Part shown: positions 1 through 9,768 of the stretch, one piece after another
Numbering within the stretch: position 1 is the stretch's first letter
How the letters are laid out: the number at the start of each line of letters is the position of its first letter
NCBI RefSeq assembly: GCF_001624695.1
Contig: NZ_JSEP01000006.1
Span: 62,001 to 126,000, forward strand
Origin: Labrenzia sp. OB1
GTDB taxonomy: Bacteria > Pseudomonadota > Alphaproteobacteria > Rhizobiales > Stappiaceae
Length of the DNA stretch: 64,000 nt
Reading direction: 5' to 3'
Program-made: the position numbers and the translations under genes
Notes under the pieces: generated by a model
Told to the model about the DNA's origin: nothing
The model's input: only the letters and a program-made list of their open reading frames with translations
The model's database searches: none

Positions 1-674
1 ACGACGACCTGCGCACCGTCACCACCGGTGCGGACGGGGCATTTCACGGCCTCAAGCAAGGCGCCGTTTTTATCGACAACACCACTGCGTCTGCCGAAGT
101 CGCGCGGGAACTCCACGCGGCCGCCAAAGACAAGGGATGCGGTTTCATCGATGCCCCGGTTTCCGGCGGACAGGCTGGTGCGGAGAACGGCGCGCTGACC
201 GTCATGTGCGGCGGCGACAAGGACGCATTCGAAAAGGCGAAGCCGATTATCGAGAGTTTTGCCAAATTCGCCGGATTGATGGGCGACTGCGGCGCGGGAC
301 AATTGACCAAGATGGTCAACCAGATCTGCATCGCCGGCCTTCTTCAAGGGCTTTCCGAAGCCATTCATTTCGCCAAGAAGGCAGATCTGGATGTGGAGCA
401 GGTCATTTCGGCGATCCGCGGTGGCGCGGCACAGTCCTGGCAGATGGAAAACCGTTGGGAAACAATGAACGAGGGCAAGTTCGACTTCGGTTTTGCCGTC
501 GACTGGATGCGCAAGGACCTCGGCATCTGCCTGAAAACGGCAAATGATACCGGCGCCCGTCTGCCTGTCACGGCCCTGGTCGACCAGTTTTATGCCGAAG
601 TGCAGGCGATGGGCGGCAAGCGCTGGGACACTTCCAGCCTGATTGCCCGGCTGGAAAACGCCGAAAGAAAATAG
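1..674 (+). CDS. NAD(P)-dependent oxidoreductase, 3-hydroxyisobutyrate dehydrogenase family (5' end missing)
   Basis: The gene enters from the left edge already in frame (first full codon at 3) and ends with TAG at 672-674, so about 223 codons are visible. The N-terminal GxGxxG NAD-binding motif lies outside the window. Visible are the substrate-binding signature DAPVSGGQAGAENG and the catalytic helix GAGQLTKMVNQI, whose lysine is the general acid/base of the beta-hydroxyacid dehydrogenase family. The rest is the helical C-terminal dimerisation domain. Family members oxidise 3-hydroxyisobutyrate, tartronate semialdehyde or related beta-hydroxyacids; the substrate here cannot be set from sequence. 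It converges on the DUF302 gene with a 39-bp gap in which I see no terminator. Confidence 0.9.
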   Translation, partial: DDLRTVTTGADGAFHGLKQGAVFIDNTTASAEVARELHAAAKDKGCGFIDAPVSGGQAGAENGALTVMCGGDKDAFEKAKPIIESFAKFAGLMGDCGAGQLTKMVNQICIAGLLQGLSEAIHFAKKADLDVEQVISAIRGGAAQSWQMENRWETMNEGKFDFGFAVDWMRKDLGICLKTANDTGARLPVTALVDQFYAEVQAMGGKRWDTSSLIARLENAERK

Positions 675-713
675 TCCTACGGGCCGCCTCGCCCATTCGT
701 CGCCGTTTCATGA

Positions 714-1214
714 TCACTGCCCGGAAGCTTCCCTGGCGATCTCATCGAGCAGCGCGTTGACATTGGCGATCGTGGCCCGCGATTCCTCTGACCCGGAGGC
801 CGATAGCTGGCGGAAGCCGACCGTGACATTGCCCGCGGTCTCCGGGGTTTCATAGACAAACAGGGTGTAGGGGCAATAGGCGATATTCGCCGCGTCCGCT
901 TCCATGGCCTTTCTCGACAGGTTGGCCGAACAGAACAGTATTGCCTGGGCGTTGGAGAAAATCTCCTTCTTGCCACCGACATCCTCCCCGGTCCGGGCCA
1001 GCATGTCACCTATATGCGAAACATAGTCGATCACCAGACCCCGGTTGACGATGGCGTTTTCCAGATCGAAGCGGATATCGTCGAAGGCGCCCTCGATTTC
1101 ATAGGCGGTCACCCCTTCCGGAACGTTTTGTGCCGTCGAAACAGATGTTGCGCCTGTCATCAAAGCGGTGCCCAGAAGCAATGCCTGAGCACTCTTTACG
1201 ATTTTTTCCAACAT
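714..1214 (-). CDS. Secreted DUF302-domain protein
   Basis: The gene encodes 166 residues. Residues 1-28 form a signal peptide (basic MLEKIVK, hydrophobic core, cleavage near STAQ-N), so the protein is probably periplasmic. The rest matches the DUF302 fold seen in many proteobacterial small secreted proteins: a YEIEGAFDDIRFDLENAI-type first helix, then FCSANL and YCPYTLFVYE, which carry two cysteines about 22 residues apart. The function of DUF302 is not known. The start is well supported by GGGAGGA six bases upstream of ATG. It lies downstream of and in the same direction as the Rieske/reductase operon, but 134 bp separate them, so co-transcription is possible and not certain. Confidence 0.8.
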   Translation of the reverse strand: MLEKIVKSAQALLLGTALMTGATSVSTAQNVPEGVTAYEIEGAFDDIRFDLENAIVNRGLVIDYVSHIGDMLARTGEDVGGKKEIFSNAQAILFCSANLSRKAMEADAANIAYCPYTLFVYETPETAGNVTVGFRQLSASGSEESRATIANVNALLDEIAREASGQ

Positions 1215-1348
1215 ACGATATCCTCCCTAAATGCGACTGCAAGAATACGCTTCTTGCAGCCGGGAGTAATTGATATATCGCATTTTTTGAATATTTCCGA
1301 ACCGACGGCGTCTTCACCCCTCCCCTTGCCAGAAGGCGCGCGGGAAAT

Positions 1349-2422
1349 CTAGACGTCGACCTCGATGGTTCCGATCGGGTTGGAGCAGCAGGCCAGGATG
1401 TATCCGGCTTCGACATCGTCTTCGCTGATGCCGCCGGAATGGACCATATGCACGTCGCCGGACAGTTTCCTGACCTTGCAGGTGCCGCAGACGCCGAAAG
1501 TGCATCCGGAGGGAATGTTGAGGCCCGCGCCCTTGGCCACCGCCAGGACGGTGTCCGTTTCAGAGCACGATGCGGAAACCTTCGAACCGGCAAAAACGAT
1601 CTGCGCCTTGACGTCCTCCTGCGGAACGACATCGTCGAACTCGGTCAGTTCGGCATTTGTTTCCGCCGGAGCATGGAAACTCTCCTGATGATAGCGGTCC
1701 ATGTCGTAGCCAAGCGCGTTCAGGATCTCGCGCACCGCATCCATGAAGCCGTCCGGACCGCAACAATAGACCTCGCGCTCCAGATAGTCCGCGCACATGA
1801 GGCCCAGCATCAACTGGTTGAAGCGGCCGCGATACCCGGTCCAGACCTCGTAAGGATCGCTCTTGCTGACGACGAAATGCAGTTGAAGGCCGCTCACCCG
1901 GCTCGCCATATATTCCAGCTTCTTGCGGAAGATGAGATCGGCCGGGCGGTTGGCGCACTGAATGAAACAGATATCGGGGTCTTCACCGCGTTCAAACAGC
2001 GTGGTTGCCATGGACATCATCGGCGTGACGCCTGAACCCGCCGAGACAAAAAGATATTTACCGTCCGGGTTGGCCGGCAGATGGAAGAGCCCGGCCGGCC
2101 CGTAAGCCCTGATGCGCATGCCTGGAGCCAGATTTTCCAGCATCCATCTTGTGCCGATGCTTCCCTCATGGGCCTTCACCGTCACGGAGATATAGGCGTT
2201 CGTAACCGGCGAGGAGGAAATCGTATAGGTGCGCTGCACATTGGTGCCGGGAACAGGCAGGTCCAGTGTAATGAACTGGCCGGCCTTGTAGAGGAAGGTC
2301 GCGCCGGAGGGCGGACGAAAGGTGAAGGTCTTCACATCGGGCGCTTCCGGCAGCACGTTGACGCACTCCAGAATTTCGCTGTCGGTCCAGACAGGCGTTT
2401 CGCGCCCGGGCATCGGGATCAT
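1349..2422 (-). CDS. Ferredoxin reductase component of a Rieske-type betaine demethylase
   Basis: This 357-residue protein is the electron-transfer partner of the Rieske oxygenase encoded just upstream (4-bp gap). Domains in order: an FAD-binding ferredoxin-reductase barrel (about 15-115; RTYTISS is the flavin-binding RxYS motif), an NAD-binding domain (about 120-240; LFVSAGSGVTPMMSM and CCGPDGFMDAV), and a C-terminal plant-type [2Fe-2S] domain (about 265-357) with CTFGVCGTC plus a downstream cysteine in ACCSNP. This domain order is that of GbcB and of the stachydrine-demethylase reductases. It takes electrons from NAD(P)H and passes them to the Rieske centre. GGAG seven bases upstream supports the first ATG. 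Substrate assignment rests on its partners. Confidence 0.85.
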   Translation of the reverse strand: MIPMPGRETPVWTDSEILECVNVLPEAPDVKTFTFRPPSGATFLYKAGQFITLDLPVPGTNVQRTYTISSSPVTNAYISVTVKAHEGSIGTRWMLENLAPGMRIRAYGPAGLFHLPANPDGKYLFVSAGSGVTPMMSMATTLFERGEDPDICFIQCANRPADLIFRKKLEYMASRVSGLQLHFVVSKSDPYEVWTGYRGRFNQLMLGLMCADYLEREVYCCGPDGFMDAVREILNALGYDMDRYHQESFHAPAETNAELTEFDDVVPQEDVKAQIVFAGSKVSASCSETDTVLAVAKGAGLNIPSGCTFGVCGTCKVRKLSGDVHMVHSGGISEDDVEAGYILACCSNPIGTIEVDV

Positions 2423-2426
2423 GGCT

Positions 2427-3713
<1,287 letters not shown>

Positions 3714-3807
3714 TTAGGCGCTCCCGTTTCCTCCGCCATAGCCAAAAACGGCATCGGCTTATGCAGGTTGGACGCGAGCGGCGAAATTTGCGTGCGATGC
3801 AGCATTT

Positions 3808-5844
3808 CTAGATGTCCTTGACCAGCCGCAGGGCATCGTAAATCGCCGCATGGGTATTGCGCGCGGAAACCGCGTCACCGATGCGGTAAAGCGCGAATGC
3901 CCCGTCCGGATTGGCCTCCAGAGGCTGCGGCCTCCCTGAGAGCAGCGCGTCCTGATCGACGGAACCGAGATTTTTCGAACGTGGTTTCAGATCGAAATAG
4001 AGTTCGTCCATCGGCACTGTGCCATGGTTGACGACAATCTGGTCAAAGTCCCGTTCTTCCGTATGGGTTGAATAATCCGTACCGATCACGGCGGTCAGGA
4101 GGTTGCCCGAGCGCCGCACCGCCTTCAGGCGGTATGTGACGGTGAACCTGACATCCTTTTCCTGCAGGGCGCGCATATAGGGGACCAGGTTCATGGCCAT
4201 GATTTCGGGAGCGAAGGACCGGTCCGGCGTCATGACCTCGACATGGGCTCCGCTCGCCGCGATGAGTTCGGCGGCCTGAAGCGCCGGATGATCGCCGGCA
4301 TCGTCGTAGATGAGCACGCGGTTTCCAGGCTTCACATCCCCGGCAATGACATCCCATGAAGACACGACGAGATCGTTACCTTGCGAAAGCACTTCGGTGT
4401 GCGGCAGTCCGCCCGTCGCAACGATAACCACATCCGGATTTTCCAAAAGGACGTCTTCCGCCTCCGCGAAGACGTTGAAGCGGAAGGCGACATCGCGCGC
4501 AAGACACTGCTCCATGCGCCAGTCGATGATTGAAATCATCTCGCGGCGGCGTTCCGACTGGGCCGTCAGACGGATCTGGCCACCGGCATCCGGCGCGGCT
4601 TCCAGGACCGTGACCTTGTGACCGCGCTCCGCCGCCACACGGGCCGCCTCCAGACCCGCCGGCCCGGCGCCGACGACAACAACGCGTTTGCCGACCTCCG
4701 CCGGTCCGCTCTCATGAGGCATGGTCAGTTCGCGGCCCGTTGCCGCGTTGTGGATGCAAAGCGCCTCGCCACCCTGATAGATCCTGTCGAGGCAATAGGT
4801 CGCTCCGACACAAGGCCGTATCTCCGCTTCCCGCTTTTCCTCGATCTTCCTGACGATGAACGGATCCGCAATGTGGGCACGTGTCATGCCGACCATATCC
4901 AGAAGGCCTTCTGCAATTGCATGGCGAGCGGTCGCGACATCGGGGATCTTCGCGGCATGGAAGGTCGGCATGCCGATCTCCTTGCGGATACGCCCGGCAA
5001 AATCCAGATGCGGCGCGTTCCGCATGCCCTGCACCGGAATGACATCCGTCAGCCCGGGATCGGTATCGATATGGCCACGGATGACATTCAGGAAATCGAT
5101 CTGGCCGGTGGCCTTGAGGCGCCTGGCGATCTCCAGCCCGTCCTCCGGCGAGATCCCGCCGTCCAGATCCTCGTCCGCGGTGAAGCGAACACCGAGAATG
5201 AAGTCCTTGCCGACGCGCTCGCGAATGGCGTCGATCACCTCCAGCGAAAACCGCATCCGGTTTTCCAGCGACCCGTTGTAGGGACCGTCCAGTGTATTGG
5301 TCAGCGGTGACCAGAACTGGTCCATCAGGTGGCCATAGGCCTGCAGTTCGATGCCGTCCATGCCGCCGGCCTTCATCCGTTCGGCCGCACTCGCATAGTC
5401 TTCTATAATCCGGCTGATATCCCAGTCTTCCAGTTTTTTCGGAAACGCCCTGTGGGAAGCTTCGCGCTCGTGACTGGAGGAGACCGCCGGCAGCCAGTCC
5501 GCCTTGTTCCAGTTGGTGCGCCGGCCAAGATGGGTGAGCTGGATCATCACCGCGCAGCCATGCTCATGGCAGGCATCCGTCAATCTGGTGAGCCAGGGAA
5601 CCACCTCGTCCTTGTAGGCCAGGATATTGTTGAACACCGGCGGCGAGTCTCGGGATATGGCGGCGGATCCGGCGGTCATCGTCAGCGCCACCCCTGCTTT
5701 CGCCCGTATCTCGTGGTAGGCGCGGTAACGGTCCTTGGGCATGCCGTCTTCCGGATAGGCCGGTTCATGAGAGGTGATCATGATCCGGTTTTTCAATGTC
5801 AGGGATTTCAGCTTGTACGGCTGCAGCAACGGATCTTTCGACAT
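3808..5844 (-). CDS. stcD: FMN/FAD-dependent N-methyl-amino-acid demethylase (N-methylproline demethylase type)
   Basis: This 678-residue protein joins an N-terminal Old-Yellow-Enzyme-type TIM barrel (1 to about 370) to a C-terminal dinucleotide-binding region (VVVVGAGPAGLEAARVAAERG, about 385-410). Between them lies the cysteine cluster CVGATYCLDRIYQGG, which in the trimethylamine dehydrogenase / 2,4-dienoyl-CoA reductase family binds a [4Fe-4S] cluster. From memory the sequence follows rhizobial StcD more closely than DgcA (HEPAYPEDGMPK, HIDTDPGLTDVIP, C-terminal DALRLVKDI). StcD removes the last N-methyl group to give proline; DgcA acts on dimethylglycine. It is the first gene of the minus-strand operon and is followed by the Rieske oxygenase after 145 bp. 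AGAGGAA precedes the ATG. Confidence 0.8.
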   Translation of the reverse strand: MSKDPLLQPYKLKSLTLKNRIMITSHEPAYPEDGMPKDRYRAYHEIRAKAGVALTMTAGSAAISRDSPPVFNNILAYKDEVVPWLTRLTDACHEHGCAVMIQLTHLGRRTNWNKADWLPAVSSSHEREASHRAFPKKLEDWDISRIIEDYASAAERMKAGGMDGIELQAYGHLMDQFWSPLTNTLDGPYNGSLENRMRFSLEVIDAIRERVGKDFILGVRFTADEDLDGGISPEDGLEIARRLKATGQIDFLNVIRGHIDTDPGLTDVIPVQGMRNAPHLDFAGRIRKEIGMPTFHAAKIPDVATARHAIAEGLLDMVGMTRAHIADPFIVRKIEEKREAEIRPCVGATYCLDRIYQGGEALCIHNAATGRELTMPHESGPAEVGKRVVVVGAGPAGLEAARVAAERGHKVTVLEAAPDAGGQIRLTAQSERRREMISIIDWRMEQCLARDVAFRFNVFAEAEDVLLENPDVVIVATGGLPHTEVLSQGNDLVVSSWDVIAGDVKPGNRVLIYDDAGDHPALQAAELIAASGAHVEVMTPDRSFAPEIMAMNLVPYMRALQEKDVRFTVTYRLKAVRRSGNLLTAVIGTDYSTHTEERDFDQIVVNHGTVPMDELYFDLKPRSKNLGSVDQDALLSGRPQPLEANPDGAFALYRIGDAVSARNTHAAIYDALRLVKDI

Positions 5845-5931
5845 GCGATTTCCTCTGGACGTGGCCTCTCACATTTCCCGGGCCGGAGTTTCGAAGAGAA
5901 TAGTTTGTCCGCCGGTCTCGTGAAAAGACGC

Positions 5932-5969
5932 AAAAACGCCATTCATGTCGTTTTTGAAAACACATGTGT
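5932..5969. promoter_or_regulatory. Palindromes in the stcD/tetR divergent promoter region
   Basis: Two dyads lie between the divergent starts. An inverted repeat AAAAACG (5932-5938) / CGTTTTT (5949-5955) has a 10-bp spacer. A perfect 10-bp palindrome ACACATGTGT follows at 5960-5969. Either is a plausible operator for the adjacent TetR-family protein, which would then control both directions. This is inferred from symmetry and position only. Confidence 0.4.
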
Positions 5970-6014
5970 CATTTTTGTTTGCAGGCGCTCCATGAGGTTG
6001 GTAAAGACGAAGGC

Positions 6015-6683
6015 ATGACTGACGCTTTGATCGACAAGACATCCGGATGGCGCGGAACGCGGGAAATATGGATCCGGGCGGCGTATGAAGCGCTGCTGGA
6101 AAACGGTATCGATGCGGTCAAGGTGATGCCTCTGGCGGATCGGCTCGGCCTCTCGCGCACCAGCTTCTACGGCCATTTTTCCGACCGCAAGGAACTGTTG
6201 AATGCCCTGGTCACGCACTGGCAAGCGCGCAACACCGGCAATCTCGTCCGGCGCACCGAGGATTACGCGGAAACGATCAGCGAGGCGGTCCTGAATCTCT
6301 TCGACCTCTGGCTAAGGCCGGACCTGTTCGACTCGCGGCTTGAATTCGCCGTGCGCAACTGGGCCCATACCGACGAAAGCCTTGCCGGCATGCTGGAAGA
6401 AGCCGACAGGGTGCGGATCGAGGCGTTACAGGCGATGTTCGAGCGTTTCGCCTATGACCCGAATTATGCCAACATCCGTGCCAGCACGATCTATCAGACG
6501 CAGATCGGCTATATCTCGATGAAAAAGGACGGACCCGACGAACCGTTGGCGCCAAGGTTGAGGCGCATGCCCTATTATGCGGAGATCTTTACCGGCCAGA
6601 AGGCAACGGAGGCCGAAATCGCCCGGTTTCTTGCCCGCCATCCGTTGCCGAAGATGACCGGAAGCCAGGGTGTGGACCCATAA
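6015..6683 (+). CDS. TetR-family transcriptional regulator
   Basis: The protein is 222 residues from the ATG at 6015; an in-frame ATG at 5964 would add 17 residues but would overlap the palindromic operator candidate. Residues about 12-60 form the TetR helix-turn-helix (ALLENGIDAVKVMPLADRLGLSRTSFYGHFSDRKELLNAL). The remainder is an all-helical ligand-binding domain with no family I can name. It is divergent from the quaternary-amine demethylase operon with 170 bp between starts, the usual arrangement for a local repressor that senses the pathway substrate or an intermediate. The ligand is unknown. Confidence 0.85.
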   Translation: MTDALIDKTSGWRGTREIWIRAAYEALLENGIDAVKVMPLADRLGLSRTSFYGHFSDRKELLNALVTHWQARNTGNLVRRTEDYAETISEAVLNLFDLWLRPDLFDSRLEFAVRNWAHTDESLAGMLEEADRVRIEALQAMFERFAYDPNYANIRASTIYQTQIGYISMKKDGPDEPLAPRLRRMPYYAEIFTGQKATEAEIARFLARHPLPKMTGSQGVDP

Positions 6684-6728
6684 ATTTTCTCCCCCGGGAA
6701 ATGTCCTCGTGGATACCCGGCCGGTCTG

Positions 6729-7214
6729 TCATTCAGGCTTGGTTTTTTCCGTCGCCACATAGGCGAGCGGCAGCGCTGTAGTGTTCTTGATCTGCTCCAT
6801 CGCGAATGTCGTGGAGACGTCGGAAATATCGATCTTCGCGATCAGCTTCTTGTAGAAGGTATCATAGGCTTCAATGTCCGGCACGGCGACCCGCAACAGA
6901 TAGTCGACCTGCCCGGCCATGCGATAGAATTCCATCACTTCGGGAAATTCCTTGATGACATCGGCGAATTTCTTCAGCCAGTCCTCGGAATGCTGGTTGG
7001 TGGTGATCGCAACGAAGGCCGTGACCTTGGCATTGATCTTCGCGGGATCGAGCAATGCGACCCGGCCGGTGATCACGCCATCCTCTTCCATCTTCTGGAT
7101 ACGGCGCCAGCAAGGCGTCGTGGACAGGCCAACCCGTCTGCCGATTTCGGCGACTGGAACAGTGCAGTCCTCCTGCAGGATGGACATTATGCGGCGGTCG
7201 ATGCGGTCGATCAT
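6729..7214 (-). CDS. Lrp/AsnC-family transcriptional regulator
   Basis: This 161-residue protein has the standard Lrp architecture. An N-terminal winged helix-turn-helix (DRRIMSILQEDCTVPVAEI, then GLSTTPCWRRIQKMEEDGVI) is followed by an alpha/beta ligand-sensing RAM domain containing VMEFYRMAGQVDYLLRVAV, which in Lrp proteins forms the effector pocket and the octamer interface. AGGAT seven bases upstream supports the ATG. It converges on the tetR gene and stands alone; the nearest upstream gene in the same direction is the DNA glycosylase, 171 bp away. Such regulators usually respond to an amino acid. The target genes are not evident from position. Confidence 0.9.
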   Translation of the reverse strand: MIDRIDRRIMSILQEDCTVPVAEIGRRVGLSTTPCWRRIQKMEEDGVITGRVALLDPAKINAKVTAFVAITTNQHSEDWLKKFADVIKEFPEVMEFYRMAGQVDYLLRVAVPDIEAYDTFYKKLIAKIDISDVSTTFAMEQIKNTTALPLAYVATEKTKPE

Positions 7215-7385
7215 GAGCTGTATCCTGCGTTTGGCAGCACAGTTGGCGAGTTACTCTGGTTACGGTGCTTGGGAAATGGTTCCTCATTTACCGAAAAACA
7301 CGTAACGGAATTTCAATAGGCTTGTCAATTCGCGAAGATTTGAGAATTTTATTCGAAACCGGACCCGTCACCTCAGGTAGCCGGT

Positions 7386-8024
7386 TCAAATCAGTCGGGT
7401 AACTTCCGCTCTCAGGACCGGAAGCAGTTCGGTCTCGAACCAGGGGTGCTTTTTCAGCCAGGAATTGTTGCGCCAGGACGGATGGGGCAGCGGCAGCACC
7501 GCTGGTTTGCCGTCCTCCGGTTCCGCCTCGAAATACTCCCGCCAGCAGGCCACAGTTTGTGTCAGCGTTTTCCGCCGCGCCGCTCCCAGATGGTAGGCCT
7601 GGGCATATTGCCCGATCGTCAGGACGAGCTCGATTTGCGGCATGGCGGCAAACAGCCCGTCATGCCAGGTTTTCCGGCATTCGGGCCTTGGCGGCAGATC
7701 GCCGCCTTTCGTATCCAGCCCGGGAAAGCAGAATCCCATAGGGACGATGGCGACACGCGCTGCATCGTAAAAGACATCTTCACCAACCCCCATCCAACCT
7801 CGGAGACGATCGCCCGAGGGATCGGTAAAAGGCTGGCCGCTGCGATGCACCCGTGTCCCGGGGGCCTGTCCGCATATGCAGATCCGGGCTGAGGAAGACA
7901 CCTGCAGCACAGGACGGGGTTCATGCGGCAGCTGCGTCTTCAGCGGATTTTCGACACACACTCGGCAGGCGCGCACCTGTCGGGCAAGAATCTCCAGATC
8001 TTTCGAATTCTTCTTCCTGGACAA
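7386..8024 (-). CDS. Uracil-DNA glycosylase family protein, probable [4Fe-4S] type
   Basis: The protein is 212 residues. The catalytic motif region is GQAPGTRVHRSGQPF followed by DPSGDRLRGWMG, and the second active-site motif is LPLPHPSWRN. Four cysteines fit the family-4 iron-sulphur pattern: the pair ACRVC near residue 20, then GFCFPG and PECRKTW 16 residues apart. It would remove uracil or related deaminated bases from DNA in base-excision repair. The start is TTG: an in-frame TAA lies five codons upstream, no ATG intervenes, and AAAGGTG sits seven bases before the TTG. The next Met is too far inside the fold. Exact UDG family assignment is uncertain. Confidence 0.85.
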   Translation of the reverse strand: MSRKKNSKDLEILARQVRACRVCVENPLKTQLPHEPRPVLQVSSSARICICGQAPGTRVHRSGQPFTDPSGDRLRGWMGVGEDVFYDAARVAIVPMGFCFPGLDTKGGDLPPRPECRKTWHDGLFAAMPQIELVLTIGQYAQAYHLGAARRKTLTQTVACWREYFEAEPEDGKPAVLPLPHPSWRNNSWLKKHPWFETELLPVLRAEVTRLI

Positions 8025-8155
8025 ATAGTTACACCTTTAACGGACAGTTTAACCTTTCGCTTACCACGATCCTGAGGACGATCTTAAGGAATGGTGAGTC
8101 AGAGTGAATAAACAGGCAGTAACATAATAATGATTTCGATACTTCCGGGCGGCTA

Positions 8156-9712
8156 ATGGAATCTCTTTCGTCAGAGAGCGGCGAAAACAAATTCGCCATC
8201 AACGAGCAGCGCGCCATGCGGCGCCGGGAGATGGCGCGTGGCTTGAAGAACGTGCGCAGCCGTCTCGGCGCTTCGGAATACCGCCACACCACTTTCGATC
8301 TCGAACGCCAGCATCTTTTCGCCGACACGCGGATCAACGCGGCCTATGCGGTTCCGCTTCTGTCGCTGATCGTCGCGGCCATTTCCGTTCTGTGGATCAA
8401 TCCTCTTTACATCGGCGCCTGGTTCGCGGTGACACTGTGCACCCACATCGCGATGGTGGTTACCAGTCACGCCTACGAAAAAGCCCCTTCCGACCAGAAG
8501 GCGCGGGTCTACTGGCGCAAACGCTTCACGATGGGCGATTTCATCTACGGCTGCAGCTGGGCGTCTTTCTTTCTTTTACCACAGACGGCCGGATCCGGAG
8601 ATGGGTTTGTCATCTTTCATTTCGCGACGCTGCTGATTGTCGTTGCAATGAACACGATGCAATCGGCGACCTTACCGAAATGCCTTCTGGCCAGCACCAT
8701 TCCGATGACGCTTCTGGTGACGTTCAGTTTTCTGAAGCAGGTGGATCCGATCCACTACACGCTCGCGGCGATGGCCATCGGCGCCCAGGGTTTTTTCTTC
8801 ATTCTCGGCAACCAGCTTCTGAAAAATGCCAACACGATGCTGGAGTACCGGGCCGAGAAGGATCATCTCATCGCAGAGCTGGAAACCGCCAACGCGATGT
8901 CGGACGAAGCCCGGCGGCGGGCAGAAGCCGCCAATATTGCCAAGTCCCGCTTTCTGGCGACCATGAGCCACGAGTTGCGCACGCCACTGAACGCCATACT
9001 CGGCTTTTCCGAGATCATGAAGAATGAAGTCCTTGGCGCGATGCACAACAAGAACTACCGCTCCTACGCGGAGGACATTCACGGTTCCGGCCAGCACCTT
9101 CTCAACCTGATCAACGAAATCCTCGATCTGTCGCGGATCGAGGCCGGGCGGCATGAACTGCATGAAGAACCGCTGTTCCTGGATGATATCGTCGACGAAT
9201 GCGGAAGCATGATGAAGGTGCGCGCGGATGCGAAATCCATTGTGCTGCATCACACCCATGAGCCGGACCTGCCAAAGGTCTGGGCCGACGAACGCGCCTT
9301 GCGGCAGGTGGTTCTGAACCTCATGTCGAATGCGGTGAAATTCACGCCGGTCGGCGGCAAGGTGCGCATCAGGATCGGCCTGACTTCCGACGGCGGGCAG
9401 TATGTCTCCATCCAGGATACCGGCCCGGGTATTCCGGAGGAAGAAATTCCGACCGTTCTGGAAGCTTTCGGCCAGGGGACGCACGCGATCAAAAGCGCGG
9501 AGCCCGGAACCGGCCTCGGACTGTCCATCGTCCAGGCCCTCATCGCCATGCATGACGGCAATTTCAACCTGAAGTCCAAGCCCGGTGTCGGCACGGAGGT
9601 AATCGTCACGCTGCCCCGAGCCCGGGTGATGAATTACGCGCCGGATGTCGACTGGGTCGATCCCGACGATAAGAAGCCAAGCTTTGGCGACAAGACAAGC
9701 CGTTCAGCCTGA
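8156..9712 (+). CDS. Membrane sensor histidine kinase
   Basis: This 518-residue protein has six predicted membrane segments between about 60 and 230, a short coiled-coil (about 235-265), then a HisKA dimerisation domain with the phosphoacceptor His at 272 (MSHELRTPLNAI) and an HATPase_c domain (N box NLMSNAVKFTP, G1 DTGPGIP, F box AFGQG, G2 GTGLGLS). No PAS or HAMP domain and no periplasmic loop of any size is visible, so the membrane region itself is probably the sensor. It is an orphan kinase: no response regulator is in the window. It resembles alphaproteobacterial PleC/DivJ/PdhS-class kinases in the kinase core, but I cannot assign the partner. Confidence 0.9.
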   Translation: MESLSSESGENKFAINEQRAMRRREMARGLKNVRSRLGASEYRHTTFDLERQHLFADTRINAAYAVPLLSLIVAAISVLWINPLYIGAWFAVTLCTHIAMVVTSHAYEKAPSDQKARVYWRKRFTMGDFIYGCSWASFFLLPQTAGSGDGFVIFHFATLLIVVAMNTMQSATLPKCLLASTIPMTLLVTFSFLKQVDPIHYTLAAMAIGAQGFFFILGNQLLKNANTMLEYRAEKDHLIAELETANAMSDEARRRAEAANIAKSRFLATMSHELRTPLNAILGFSEIMKNEVLGAMHNKNYRSYAEDIHGSGQHLLNLINEILDLSRIEAGRHELHEEPLFLDDIVDECGSMMKVRADAKSIVLHHTHEPDLPKVWADERALRQVVLNLMSNAVKFTPVGGKVRIRIGLTSDGGQYVSIQDTGPGIPEEEIPTVLEAFGQGTHAIKSAEPGTGLGLSIVQALIAMHDGNFNLKSKPGVGTEVIVTLPRARVMNYAPDVDWVDPDDKKPSFGDKTSRSA

Positions 9713-9768
9713 ACGGGCAGCCGTTCAAGTACATGGCGCCGGCTTGAGGGCAGTCCGGCCCGTTCCTG

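Noticed and set aside
9700-9716. CCGTTC/GAACGG stem at the end of the histidine kinase gene as a terminator
   Set aside because: The loop overlaps the stop codon, the stem is short and no T tract follows.
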